Origin: Bacteroidales bacterium
GTDB taxonomy: Bacteria > Bacteroidota > Bacteroidia > Bacteroidales > VadinHA17
Assembly: GCA_017999895.1 (NCBI GenBank)
Contig: JAGNKY010000014.1
Coordinates: 1 to 64,000 of the forward strand
DNA length: 64,000 nt
Direction: 5' to 3'
The notes beneath the pieces are model-generated. The model was not told the DNA's origin. It saw only the letters and a program-made list of their open reading frames with translations, and made no database searches. Made by a program: the position numbers and the translations under genes. How positions within the stretch are numbered: the stretch's first letter is position 1; each line of letters begins with the position of its first letter. Below, piece after piece: positions 1-10,679 of this stretch.

Positions 1-2
1 CC

Positions 3-2108
3 GATAGTGAATTAACCAAAAAGGTGCTACAGCCTAAACTTTTAAAAGCAAATCTCTTTCTTACAGGTTTTATAAGTTCCTCGGCTCAATTACTTTTGAT
101 GCGCGAAATGCTTAACATTTCAGGTGGCTACGAGTTAATTACAGGAACCTATCTTGCCTCGTGGCTAATTGATTCAGCAGCAGGTTCTTTTTTTGCAGGG
201 AGATCCAAACCACTTCCCCTGAAAAAACTCCAATGGTTACTGGCAATAAGCCCATTGCTTTCTGTGATTTTGATGATTGTTATAAACAGGTTTTATTTCA
301 ACCCGGGAGAGACTCCCTCATTTCTTGCAGGCCTATTGTTTACTCTTGTAGCGCTTTTCCCTGTATGTTTTTGTTCGGGCTTCGCATTCATAAAAATGCT
401 TATGGCTGCAAGGAAAGAGAAACATTTTGACAGCGGAAAATCTTATTCCATCGAGACTCTTGGCGGAATAATTGCCGGAATTGCTGTCACAATATTTACT
501 TCTGGCATTCTTGATACATATCAGATTCTATTTGTAACTATAATACTCTATATTATTTTCATTTTACTGACGGGTTATCAGATTAAAAAAGTAACAGGCT
601 CTATTTTGATTACTGCTGGAGTTTTATTAATGCTTTATACAATATCGTTTCCACCCGATAAGTTTTTCCGTCAGATGTTACTTCCTGGTATCAAAGTGGA
701 AAGTTCAAAAGATACGCCATACGGTAATATAACTATAGGAAGTTACGGGGGAGAGAAATTTACCTGCTATAATCACCGCATTGCCCGATGGAGCTATGAT
801 GAAACCGAACGAGAGGAAAATATTCACTATGCAATGCTACAACATGATGCTCCAAAAAAAGTATTACTTGTTTCAGGAGATCCTGTCTCAAATATCATGG
901 AAATAAAAAAATATAAGCCGGAAAAAATTTATTTCGTTGAACGTGATCCTGAACTTATAAAGCTTACCGATAAAGATATATTGCAAAAAAATGAAGAAGT
1001 AGAAATTATCAATGACGATGCTTTCAGATTCATTAAGAATTCCAAAGAAAAATTCGATGTAGTGGTAATGGTTATTCCACCGCCTTCAACTCTTCTTTTA
1101 AATAGATATTACACAAAAGAATTTTTTGAAGAAATTCATTCTTTACTTGGTGATAAGGGCGTATTTTCATGTTCTCCAGGGCCATCTGAAAATTATTACA
1201 ACGATCAGTTGGCCATGCTTTACTCAGTCATTTTTAACACTATGGGAAAGGTATTCAAAAATGTTGTACCTATAGCTGGAAATAAACTCTATTTCATTGC
1301 TTCCGACAGAGAGATTAGTACTAACATTTGTTCATTAGTTAATAAAAAAGGTATAGAGAATATTTATGTTAATGAAAATTATCTTAATGATGAAATAATT
1401 AGCATGAAAACCAGAGAAATCCTGTCGGTTATAAGCCAGCAATCAAAAATCAATACATTAAGTTCTCCGGTTGCATGTTACCATTATCAGACATACACTC
1501 TCACAAAAGATCTTGGTAAAATAATCCCTGCAATAATAATTTTAACACTTCTTTTTATTTTTCCCATTTTTACCGTAAGGCCCGGTAATCTTCCTATATA
1601 TGCGGCCTCAGCTTCACTTGCAGGGTATGAAATCCTGACTCTTATGGCTATACAATCCACTGCGGGCAATATTTATCATATTACCGGTCTGGTTTTTGCA
1701 GTAATAATGGGTGGCTTATCGGCAGGGGCTCTGATAAAAATTTCGGCCGAATACAAAACACAATTGAGAATTGTTATGATTTCATTACTTGTTTTTTATT
1801 TATCAGCATATTATCTCTTCAATCGAATCCCTTCAATTGATTTTCAGCCTATAATTATTCTGGTATTTCTCACAATGAGTTTTTTACCGTCGCTGATGAC
1901 AGGCTATCTTTTTAAACTTATTTCGGAAAGAGGTGAAAAAGAATCAATACCTGCAATTGTTTATAGTTCCGACCTTGCCGGCTCAGCTCTTGGATTTATA
2001 GTTATCTCCGGAATTGCTTTGCCATTTCTCGGGTCAGAAGTTACATTGCTGATATTGGGGCTTTTAATTTTTATCGGATTAATATTTGCATCATTCGCGC
2101 ACAGATAG
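3..2108 (+). CDS. Membrane protein with spermidine-synthase-like domain (5' end possibly outside window)
   Basis: About seven hydrophobic helices fill the first 210 residues, then a soluble Rossmann-type domain (residues ~220-400 counted from the GTG at 24), then more helices from ~505 to the end. The central domain carries a SAM-binding-like strand (VLLVSGDP) and an acidic strand end (IYFVERDPE), as in polyamine aminopropyltransferases. The catalytic D-x-x-D region of true spermidine synthases is replaced by a V-I-P-P-P stretch, so aminopropyl transfer is doubtful. GTG at 24 is the first possible start, but the frame is open to base 3, so the true start may lie upstream. The radical SAM gene follows 36 bases downstream on the same strand. 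Function unknown; a membrane-bound nucleotide- or SAM-binding protein is the safest description. Confidence 0.8.
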   Translation, partial: DSELTKKVLQPKLLKANLFLTGFISSSAQLLLMREMLNISGGYELITGTYLASWLIDSAAGSFFAGRSKPLPLKKLQWLLAISPLLSVILMIVINRFYFNPGETPSFLAGLLFTLVALFPVCFCSGFAFIKMLMAARKEKHFDSGKSYSIETLGGIIAGIAVTIFTSGILDTYQILFVTIILYIIFILLTGYQIKKVTGSILITAGVLLMLYTISFPPDKFFRQMLLPGIKVESSKDTPYGNITIGSYGGEKFTCYNHRIARWSYDETEREENIHYAMLQHDAPKKVLLVSGDPVSNIMEIKKYKPEKIYFVERDPELIKLTDKDILQKNEEVEIINDDAFRFIKNSKEKFDVVVMVIPPPSTLLLNRYYTKEFFEEIHSLLGDKGVFSCSPGPSENYYNDQLAMLYSVIFNTMGKVFKNVVPIAGNKLYFIASDREISTNICSLVNKKGIENIYVNENYLNDEIISMKTREILSVISQQSKINTLSSPVACYHYQTYTLTKDLGKIIPAIIILTLLFIFPIFTVRPGNLPIYAASASLAGYEILTLMAIQSTAGNIYHITGLVFAVIMGGLSAGALIKISAEYKTQLRIVMISLLVFYLSAYYLFNRIPSIDFQPIIILVFLTMSFLPSLMTGYLFKLISERGEKESIPAIVYSSDLAGSALGFIVISGIALPFLGSEVTLLILGLLIFIGLIFASFAHR

Positions 2109-2144
2109 TAATTTTGATTTGTTTATAAACCCTCAAGAATAAAG

Positions 2145-3272
2145 ATGAACCAAAGAAAAATAAATAAAAGAGAGTTCATAAAGAGTTGTTCAATTCTTTC
2201 GGCAGGTATAATTAGCCGTCCTTATTTTTCGGGAATACTTCTGGGGAACGAACAAAAAACTACGAATTTAAAACTTGCAATGTTTCAGGAAGAAACTCCC
2301 AGAGGAATTATGTGCAGAATTTGCCCAAACGAGTGTGTGCTTAAAGAAGGTGAAATAAGTCAATGTAATAACCGTAAGGTAATTAAGTCGAAATTATACA
2401 CAATGGCATTTGGGAATCCGTGCTCGGTTAACGTTGATCCAATAGAGAAAAAACCCCTTTATCACTTCCTACCTGGTACAACAGCATTTTCAATAGCGAC
2501 CGCAGGCTGTAATCTTGCATGTCTTAACTGCCAGAACTGGTCGATTTCACAAACATCTCCTGAAAAAACAAGAAATTATTCACTTCCACCTGAACAAGTA
2601 ATATCAGAGAGCTTAAAATATAAATGTAAATCAATAGCTTATACATATTCCGAGCCAATAACTTTTTATGAATATTCCTATGAAACTGCAAAGCTTGCCA
2701 GGGAAGCAGGCGTCAAAAATATTTTTATATCGAACGGTTATATAAACAGGGAACCTCTTGAAAAAATATGTGATGTCCTTGATGCTGCAAATATTGACCT
2801 TAAATCCTTCAATGAGAGCACATATCTGAAACTGACAGGTGGAAAACTTCAGACGGTTCTGGAATCTCTTAAAGTGTACAGAGATAAAGGCGTATGGCTT
2901 GAAATAACGAATCTAGTTGTACCTACATGGACAGATAAGCTCGACGAAATACGAAACATGTGCAACTGGTTATTCAAAAACGGATTTTCTGAAATCCCTT
3001 TGCATTTCAGCCGATTTTATCCCGCCTATAAACTCGATCAGGTTCCTCCCACACCAGTTGATATTCTTAATCGGGCTGCAAAAATTGCTGCTGAAGAAGG
3101 CTTAAAATACGTATATATAGGAAATGTTCCAGGAAATGAATTGTCCGATACCAGGTGCCCGTCATGCAACAACGTTATAATAAAAAGAACAGGATACAGG
3201 ATTGATTTTGTTAAAATTAATAACGGAAAGTGTTCCTTATGCGGAAACAAAATCGCAGGTATCTGGACATAA
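2145..3272 (+). CDS. amrS: AmmeMemoRadiSam-type radical SAM enzyme (AmrS-like) with exported-type N-terminus
   Basis: A 375-residue radical SAM protein of the pyruvate-formate-lyase-activase-like family. The [4Fe-4S] CX3CX2C motif is C122/C126/C129 (GCNLACLNCQ). It is preceded by a Cys cluster at C57, C60, C64 and C74 and followed by a C-terminal zinc-ribbon-like pair (CPSC and CSLCG) ending in GIW, the layout of AmrS proteins. The biochemical role of this family is not settled; it usually occurs with AMMECR1-like and Memo-like proteins, neither visible here, though they could lie left of the window. The first 30 residues read like a Tat signal (N-K-R-E-F-I-K, then a hydrophobic stretch), which is odd for a radical SAM enzyme. 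It is probably co-transcribed with the upstream membrane protein and perhaps with ligA 28 bases downstream. Confidence 0.8.
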   Translation: MNQRKINKREFIKSCSILSAGIISRPYFSGILLGNEQKTTNLKLAMFQEETPRGIMCRICPNECVLKEGEISQCNNRKVIKSKLYTMAFGNPCSVNVDPIEKKPLYHFLPGTTAFSIATAGCNLACLNCQNWSISQTSPEKTRNYSLPPEQVISESLKYKCKSIAYTYSEPITFYEYSYETAKLAREAGVKNIFISNGYINREPLEKICDVLDAANIDLKSFNESTYLKLTGGKLQTVLESLKVYRDKGVWLEITNLVVPTWTDKLDEIRNMCNWLFKNGFSEIPLHFSRFYPAYKLDQVPPTPVDILNRAAKIAAEEGLKYVYIGNVPGNELSDTRCPSCNNVIIKRTGYRIDFVKINNGKCSLCGNKIAGIWT

Positions 3273-3288
3273 TTTTTTCTATAATTAA

Positions 3289-5307
<2,019 letters not shown>

Positions 5308-5356
5308 GTTTCTTTAATTAGAAGCAGATATTTTAAAAAACTGTTAGGTTTGCAAT

Positions 5357-5926
5357 ATGGATTTTTTAAGAAATATACGGCTCAAAAGAGGCAGAAATAT
5401 TCTCAGACGCAAAATGAAACGTGCAAAGAGAACAAAATTCAGAGGTAATCTGAAAACTGCGCGCACTATGGGAATGGTTTGGGATGCATCCGATGTTTCC
5501 AATTTTCATATTTTAAGCCAGTTTCAACAAAAAATGCAGGAAAAAAATATAAATCTCACAATAATAGCATTTTATCCAGGCAAAATTCTTCCAGATAATC
5601 TAACTGCAATCAGGTATCTTATATGTCTGAAAAATAATGATTTAAATTTTTTCTATATTCCTGTTTCAAAAGAAGCTGAAAAATTCATTAAAACGCCTTA
5701 CGATATTCTTATTGATATAAATTTCAACAAAATTTTCCCGCTTGAATATATCGTAATGCTTTCGGAAGCCGGACTAAAAGTCGGATTGTATGATGAAACT
5801 AAAAGCGATCCACCTTACGATTTAATGATTGATGCAGTAAAGCCTCTAAATATTAAAGACTACCTGGAAAATTTAATTCAATATCTTGAAATGATTAATA
5901 CTCAGACAGAATCGGTAAATCAATAA
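5357..5926 (+). CDS. DUF6913-like conserved protein next to dapA
   Basis: A 189-residue protein with a very basic N-terminus (about residues 7-35, rich in Arg and Lys) followed by a compact alpha/beta region. It contains an F/Y-YIP turn and a D-I-L-I-D-I-N strand typical of small Bacteroidota proteins encoded directly upstream of dapA. No catalytic motif, signal peptide or membrane segment is visible. It lies 49 bases after ligA and 10 bases before dapA, which implies one transcript. The basic N-terminus could contact nucleic acid, but that is only inference. The family assignment is from memory of the sequence pattern. Confidence 0.75.
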   Translation: MDFLRNIRLKRGRNILRRKMKRAKRTKFRGNLKTARTMGMVWDASDVSNFHILSQFQQKMQEKNINLTIIAFYPGKILPDNLTAIRYLICLKNNDLNFFYIPVSKEAEKFIKTPYDILIDINFNKIFPLEYIVMLSEAGLKVGLYDETKSDPPYDLMIDAVKPLNIKDYLENLIQYLEMINTQTESVNQ

Positions 5927-5936
5927 ATCATTAAAA

Positions 5937-6815
5937 ATGAAAAAATTCAAAGGAACTGGTGTTGCATTAATTACACCATTTAAAAACGATTTAAGTATTG
6001 ACTTTGCCACATTAGGTAAAGTAATTAATCATGTAATTAACGGCGGCATTAATTACATTGTTCTTATGGGAACTACTGGAGAATCATCAACTCTTTCGAA
6101 AGATGAAAAAAAAGCTTTAATAAGCTTTGCAATCGAAACAATTGACAAAAGGATTCCTCTTGTAGTCGGAATAGGCGGAAACAACACACAGGATGTAATA
6201 ACGCAGATTAAAAACACGGACCTGAGGAATGTTGATGGTATTCTTTCAGTTGCACCATATTATAATAAACCAACTCAAAGAGGACTTTATGAACATTTCA
6301 AGGCAATTGCCACATGCAGCCCTGTTCCGATAATAATGTACAATATACCGGGAAGAACCGGATGTAATATATGCGCGGATACATGTTTGCAACTGGCGCG
6401 TGATTTTGAAAATATAATCGGTGTCAAAGAAGCATCTGGCAATATGAGCCAGATAATGAAGATACTGAAGGATAAACCTGATAATTTTCTTGTTATATCA
6501 GGGGATGATTTGCTTACTATTCCTATTATAGCCGAAGGCGGAGCAGGAGTAATTTCGGTGATTGCAAACGCTTATCCTGCCGAATGGAGCGAAATGGTTA
6601 ATTATTGTTTGAAACAAAATTTCAAAGCTGCAAGAGAGATATTTTATCGTTTCATGATTATAATTGAACTTCTTTTTGCCGATGGAAATCCTGCTGGTAT
6701 AAAAGCAGTAATGAGTATAATGAATTTATGTCAGAATACTTTAAGGCTTCCTCTGATTCCTGTGGGCAAGGAAACATATACAATGATTCGAAAAGTAATG
6801 GAAAATATCAAATAG
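5937..6815 (+). CDS. dapA: 4-hydroxy-tetrahydrodipicolinate synthase
   Basis: Condenses pyruvate with aspartate semialdehyde, the first committed step of the lysine and diaminopimelate pathway in the cytoplasm. The 292-residue TIM-barrel protein shows the Schiff-base lysine K164 (GVKEASG), the catalytic tyrosine Y135 with R140 (YNIPGRTG) and the T46-T47 pair (MGTTGES), all at family-typical positions. It is the last gene of the rightward ligA group. Its stop codon ends one base before the secA stop codon on the other strand, so the two genes converge with no spacer. Confidence 0.97.
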   Translation: MKKFKGTGVALITPFKNDLSIDFATLGKVINHVINGGINYIVLMGTTGESSTLSKDEKKALISFAIETIDKRIPLVVGIGGNNTQDVITQIKNTDLRNVDGILSVAPYYNKPTQRGLYEHFKAIATCSPVPIIMYNIPGRTGCNICADTCLQLARDFENIIGVKEASGNMSQIMKILKDKPDNFLVISGDDLLTIPIIAEGGAGVISVIANAYPAEWSEMVNYCLKQNFKAAREIFYRFMIIIELLFADGNPAGIKAVMSIMNLCQNTLRLPLIPVGKETYTMIRKVMENIK

Positions 6816-9800
6816 TTATCTGGTGGGAGGAGTTACAGAAGCACCAGCCGATTCAAATTTCCCATGGCAGTGTTTATATTTCTTCCCACTTCCGCATGGA
6901 CATGGGTCATTACGTCCAACCTTTTTCTCCACCTTTACCGGTTCTGGTTTTCCTGAAGTAGCCTGGTCGCCGCCGACAGTGCTGTATTGCGAAATATCAC
7001 TTCTCGATTCCCTTAATCTACTTGTATCAACGTGCCTTTGCCGTTCTGCCTCTCTTACCTGTTCGGGATTTTGAAGAGGAATATACCCTTTCATCAAAGT
7101 GCTTACTATATCTTTATTGATTTTATCCAGCATTGATTTAAAAAGGTCGTACGATTCAAATTTATAAATCAGTAATGGATCTTTCTGCTCATAAGTAGCA
7201 TTCTGCACTGACTGTTTAAGGTCGTCCATTTCACGAAGATGTTCTTTCCATGCTTCATCAATAGTTGCAAGCACTATGGTTTTTTCGTATGCCCTGGCTA
7301 TTTCAAGGCCTTTACTTTCGGCAGCTGCCTTAAGATTAGCAATAACCTGAAATACTCTGGTACCGTCGGTAACCGGAACAACCACATTTTCATACACATG
7401 CGACATACGGTTATATACATCTTTAAGAACCGGGTATGCCTGAGAAGAAATTGCTTCAACTTTCCTTTTATATACTTCCAATACCTTTTTATAAACGATA
7501 TCGGTCAATTCTGCTGACGACATTTTCATAAAGTCATCTTGGGAAACTGGTGAGTCAATCGAAAATGAACGAATAAGTTCAAAATCGAACTCTTCGAAAT
7601 TGCCAGAACCGTGGTAATATTCTACAATACTTTCAGTAACATCATATATCATATTTGCGATATCTACTGCCAGTCGTTCACCCAGAAGCGCATGTCTTCG
7701 TCTTTTATATATGACTTCGCGCTGGGAGTTCATCACATCGTCATATTCAAGAAGACGTTTTCTGATTCCGAAATTATTTTCCTCCACTTTTTTCTGGGCT
7801 CTTTCAATTGATCTTGTAATCATTGGATGTTGAATCATTTCACCCTCTTTCAGACCCAATCTGTCCATGATACCTGCAATTCTTTCAGAGCCGAAAAGTC
7901 TCATAAGCTCATCTTCAAGAGATACAAAGAACTGTGATGAACCGGGGTCGCCCTGTCTACCAGAACGCCCTCTTAATTGTCGGTCAACTCTTCTTGATTC
8001 ATGTCTTTCCGATCCTATAATAGCCAGTCCGCCAGCTTTTTTTGTTTCCGGTGTTAATTTTATGTCTGTTCCTCTTCCTGCCATATTGGTGGCTATGGTA
8101 ATGGTTCCGCTTTTGCCAGCTTCAGCAACAATTTCAGCTTCACGTTGATGTAATTTGGCATTAAGTACGTTGTGTTTAAGGCCTTTCATTTTAAGCATAC
8201 GGCTGAGAAGTTCCGATATTTCGACCGATGTAGTTCCTATAAGTACAGGTCGCCCCTGCTCATGAAGTCTGGTAATTTCGTCAATAATAGCATTATATTT
8301 CTCCCTTTTGGTTTTATAAACGATATCTTCACGGTCCATTCGTATACATGGAACATTTGTAGGAATAACAACTACATCGAGTTTATAGATATCCCAGAAT
8401 TCTCCGGCTTCGGTTTCAGCCGTACCTGTCATGCCTGCCAGTTTATGGTACATTCTGAAATAGTTTTGTAATGTAATTGTGGCATAAGTCTGGGTAGCAG
8501 CCTCTACCTTTACGTTCTCTTTTGCTTCAATAGCCTGATGAAGTCCGTCAGAATATCTTCTACCTTCAAGAATACGACCTGTTTGTTCGTCGACAATTTT
8601 TACTTTATTGTCGAGAACAACATATTCAACATCTCTTTCAAATAATGTATAAGCTTTAAGAAGCTGAGTTAATGTATGAACTCTTTCGGATTTGACCGAA
8701 TAATCCTGAAGAATTTCATCTTTGGCTTTCAGTTTTTCTCTTTCATTAAGATTTGATTTTTCAAGTTCTGCTATCTTCGAACCTACGTCAGGCAGAATAA
8801 AGAAGCTTGCATCTTCAACGGAAGTGGAAATAAGGTCTATGCCTTTTTCTGTGAGCTCGATGGTATTTGCTTTTTCATCAATGATGAAATAGAGCTCATC
8901 TGTCACTTTAGGCATCTCCTTGTTATTATTCTGCATATAAAAGTTCTCGGTTTTTATAAGCAGCGATTTATTTCCTTCCTCACTAAGGAATTTAATAAGT
9001 GCACTGTTTTTTGGAAGTCCTTTATACGCTCTAAGCAGAAGCATACCACCTTTTTCAGTGTCGCCCTCTGCAATGTATTTTTTTGCTTCTGCAAGTATTT
9101 GTGTAACAAGTTTTTTCTGCGCATTAACAAGTTTTTCGACTTTCGGTTTAAGTTCCATAAACTGCTGGTTTTCAGCCTGAGCTGTAGGTCCCGAAATAAT
9201 AAGAGGAGTCCGGGCATCGTCAATAAGTACTGAGTCAACCTCATCAACGATAGCATAATGGTGCTTTCGTTGAACAAGGTCGTCAGCATTTATTGCCATA
9301 TTGTCCCTCAGATAGTCGAATCCGAATTCATTGTTTGTACCGTATGTAATATCTGCAAGATAAGCATTACGACGTTCGGGTGAATTTGGTTGATGTTTGT
9401 CGATACAATCGACAGTAAGCCCGTGAAATTCAAAAATAGGTCCCATCCATTCTGAATCGCGTTTTGAAAGGTAATCATTAACCGTTACAACATGTACTCC
9501 TCTACCTGCCATTGCATTAAGGAAAACAGGTAGAGTTGCAACAAGCGTTTTACCCTCTCCGGTAGCCATTTCGGCTATTTTCCCTTTATGAAGAACAACA
9601 CCACCCATAAGTTGCACGTCGAAATGTACCATATCCCACGTTATCATATTTCCTCCTGCCATCCACTTGTTGCTCCATATAGCTTTATCTCCCTTAATGG
9701 TAATAGAGGGTCTTTTTGCAGCAAGATCACGGTCGTATTGTCTTGCTGTAACGATAAGCTCATCGTTTTCTTTAAATCTCCTTGCGGTTTCTTTAACTAT

Positions 9801-10142
9801 TGCAAATGCAAGAGGCAAGTGCTGATCCAGAACACTTTCGAGTTTTTTCTCCAGCTGCTTTTCAAGTTTATCGATTTCATTATACGTCTCTTCTTTGAGA
9901 TAAACATCCTCTTCGGCTTCGGCTTTACTTTTCAGGAGATTTATTTCATCCTCGTCGGTTTTTATTGCATCCTTGATACTTTTCCGTAATTCTACCGACT
10001 TATCCCTTAATTGATCGTTAGTTAGTTCCCGTAATGATTCGTACTCATTATTAATCTTTTCAACATAAGGGATCAATTCATTAATATCCTTTTCATATTT
10101 ATTTCCCAGAAAAAGTCCGAGAACTTTGTTAATAATGCTCAT
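6816..10142 (-). CDS. secA: Preprotein translocase ATPase SecA
   Basis: ATP-driven motor that pushes unfolded preproteins through SecYEG. At 1108 residues it has the long Bacteroidota form: the nucleotide-binding fold begins with Walker A at about residues 193-200 (ATGEGKT), a DEVD box lies near 293, an insertion fills roughly residues 330-480, and the second helicase half contains [10 protein letters not shown]. The C-terminus carries the zinc-binding SEC-C motif ([12 protein letters not shown]), which contacts SecB or ribosomes in known SecAs. The ATG at 10142 follows a TAATTTTG -7 element on the minus strand. It is transcribed alone and converges directly on dapA. Confidence 0.98.
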   Translation of the reverse strand: MSIINKVLGLFLGNKYEKDINELIPYVEKINNEYESLRELTNDQLRDKSVELRKSIKDAIKTDEDEINLLKSKAEAEEDVYLKEETYNEIDKLEKQLEKKLESVLDQHLPLAFAIVKETARRFKENDELIVTARQYDRDLAAKRPSITIKGDKAIWSNKWMAGGNMITWDMVHFDVQLMGGVVLHKGKIAEMATGEGKTLVATLPVFLNAMAGRGVHVVTVNDYLSKRDSEWMGPIFEFHGLTVDCIDKHQPNSPERRNAYLADITYGTNNEFGFDYLRDNMAINADDLVQRKHHYAIVDEVDSVLIDDARTPLIISGPTAQAENQQFMELKPKVEKLVNAQKKLVTQILAEAKKYIAEGDTEKGGMLLLRAYKGLPKNSALIKFLSEEGNKSLLIKTENFYMQNNNKEMPKVTDELYFIIDEKANTIELTEKGIDLISTSVEDASFFILPDVGSKIAELEKSNLNEREKLKAKDEILQDYSVKSERVHTLTQLLKAYTLFERDVEYVVLDNKVKIVDEQTGRILEGRRYSDGLHQAIEAKENVKVEAATQTYATITLQNYFRMYHKLAGMTGTAETEAGEFWDIYKLDVVVIPTNVPCIRMDREDIVYKTKREKYNAIIDEITRLHEQGRPVLIGTTSVEISELLSRMLKMKGLKHNVLNAKLHQREAEIVAEAGKSGTITIATNMAGRGTDIKLTPETKKAGGLAIIGSERHESRRVDRQLRGRSGRQGDPGSSQFFVSLEDELMRLFGSERIAGIMDRLGLKEGEMIQHPMITRSIERAQKKVEENNFGIRKRLLEYDDVMNSQREVIYKRRRHALLGERLAVDIANMIYDVTESIVEYYHGSGNFEEFDFELIRSFSIDSPVSQDDFMKMSSAELTDIVYKKVLEVYKRKVEAISSQAYPVLKDVYNRMSHVYENVVVPVTDGTRVFQVIANLKAAAESKGLEIARAYEKTIVLATIDEAWKEHLREMDDLKQSVQNATYEQKDPLLIYKFESYDLFKSMLDKINKDIVSTLMKGYIPLQNPEQVREAERQRHVDTSRLRESRSDISQYSTVGGDQATSGKPEPVKVEKKVGRNDPCPCGSGKKYKHCHGKFESAGASVTPPTR

Positions 10143-10179
10143 TATAATAAATTATTATATAGTTTTTTTAATTATTCTG

Positions 10180-10187
10180 CAAAATTA
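10180..10187 (-). promoter_or_regulatory. Putative -7 promoter element of secA
   Basis: Reads TAATTTTG on the minus strand, a full match to the Bacteroidota TAnnTTTG consensus, about 38 bases before the secA ATG. No clear TTTG -33 element is present at the usual distance. Confidence 0.45.
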
Positions 10188-10291
10188 GGTTTATTTTCTC
10201 AATTTAAACCAGTTATTATAAATAATAATATACTGGTTCAGGTAAAATAATGTTTAAATGATATTATATAAAAAGACGAGTAGAATAATAT

Positions 10292-10672
10292 TCAAAAAAA
10301 ACCGATGGGATTCAGTAGTTCTTCAATTCGGCTAATAAGAGTATTTAGTGAAAAAGGTTTTGAAAGAATATCGTCAGCTCCCAGTGCTTTTGCAAGATTA
10401 AGATAATTCCCAGGTCCGGCTTTCCCTCCACCTGAAATTGCAATTATTTTAATACCAGGTTTTATTTCCTTGAGTTTCATTATTACCTTAAGTCCGTCCT
10501 CTTCCGGCATTAATATATCGGTTACAACAAGATCCACTACTGATGCTTTGAATTTTAACATAGCTTCTTTACCGTCGGAGGCTACTATGATGGAATACTT
10601 GCGACGCAATAATGCTTCTTTCAACATTTCTCTGAATTCAGCTTGATCCTCAACTATCATTATGCCGGCCAT
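10292..10672 (-). CDS. Single-domain response regulator (CheY-like)
   Basis: A 126-residue receiver domain without an output domain. The acidic pair E8-D9, the phospho-acceptor D52 (VVTDILMPEEDG), S80 and K105 (LSKPF) are all in place, so it should accept phosphate. It starts 7 bases after the stop of the PAS histidine kinase and is almost certainly co-expressed with it. Because the kinase's own C-terminal receiver seems to have lost its phospho-acceptor, this stand-alone protein is the likely phosphorylation target. Its downstream partner is unknown. Confidence 0.9.
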   Translation of the reverse strand: MAGIMIVEDQAEFREMLKEALLRRKYSIIVASDGKEAMLKFKASVVDLVVTDILMPEEDGLKVIMKLKEIKPGIKIIAISGGGKAGPGNYLNLAKALGADDILSKPFSLNTLISRIEELLNPIGFF

Positions 10673-10679
10673 ATATATT

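Noticed and set aside
9588..9989. 133-residue plus-strand ORF inside secA
   Set aside because: It is fully antisense to secA, rich in Phe, Cys and Ile, and has no recognisable motif; a shadow frame.
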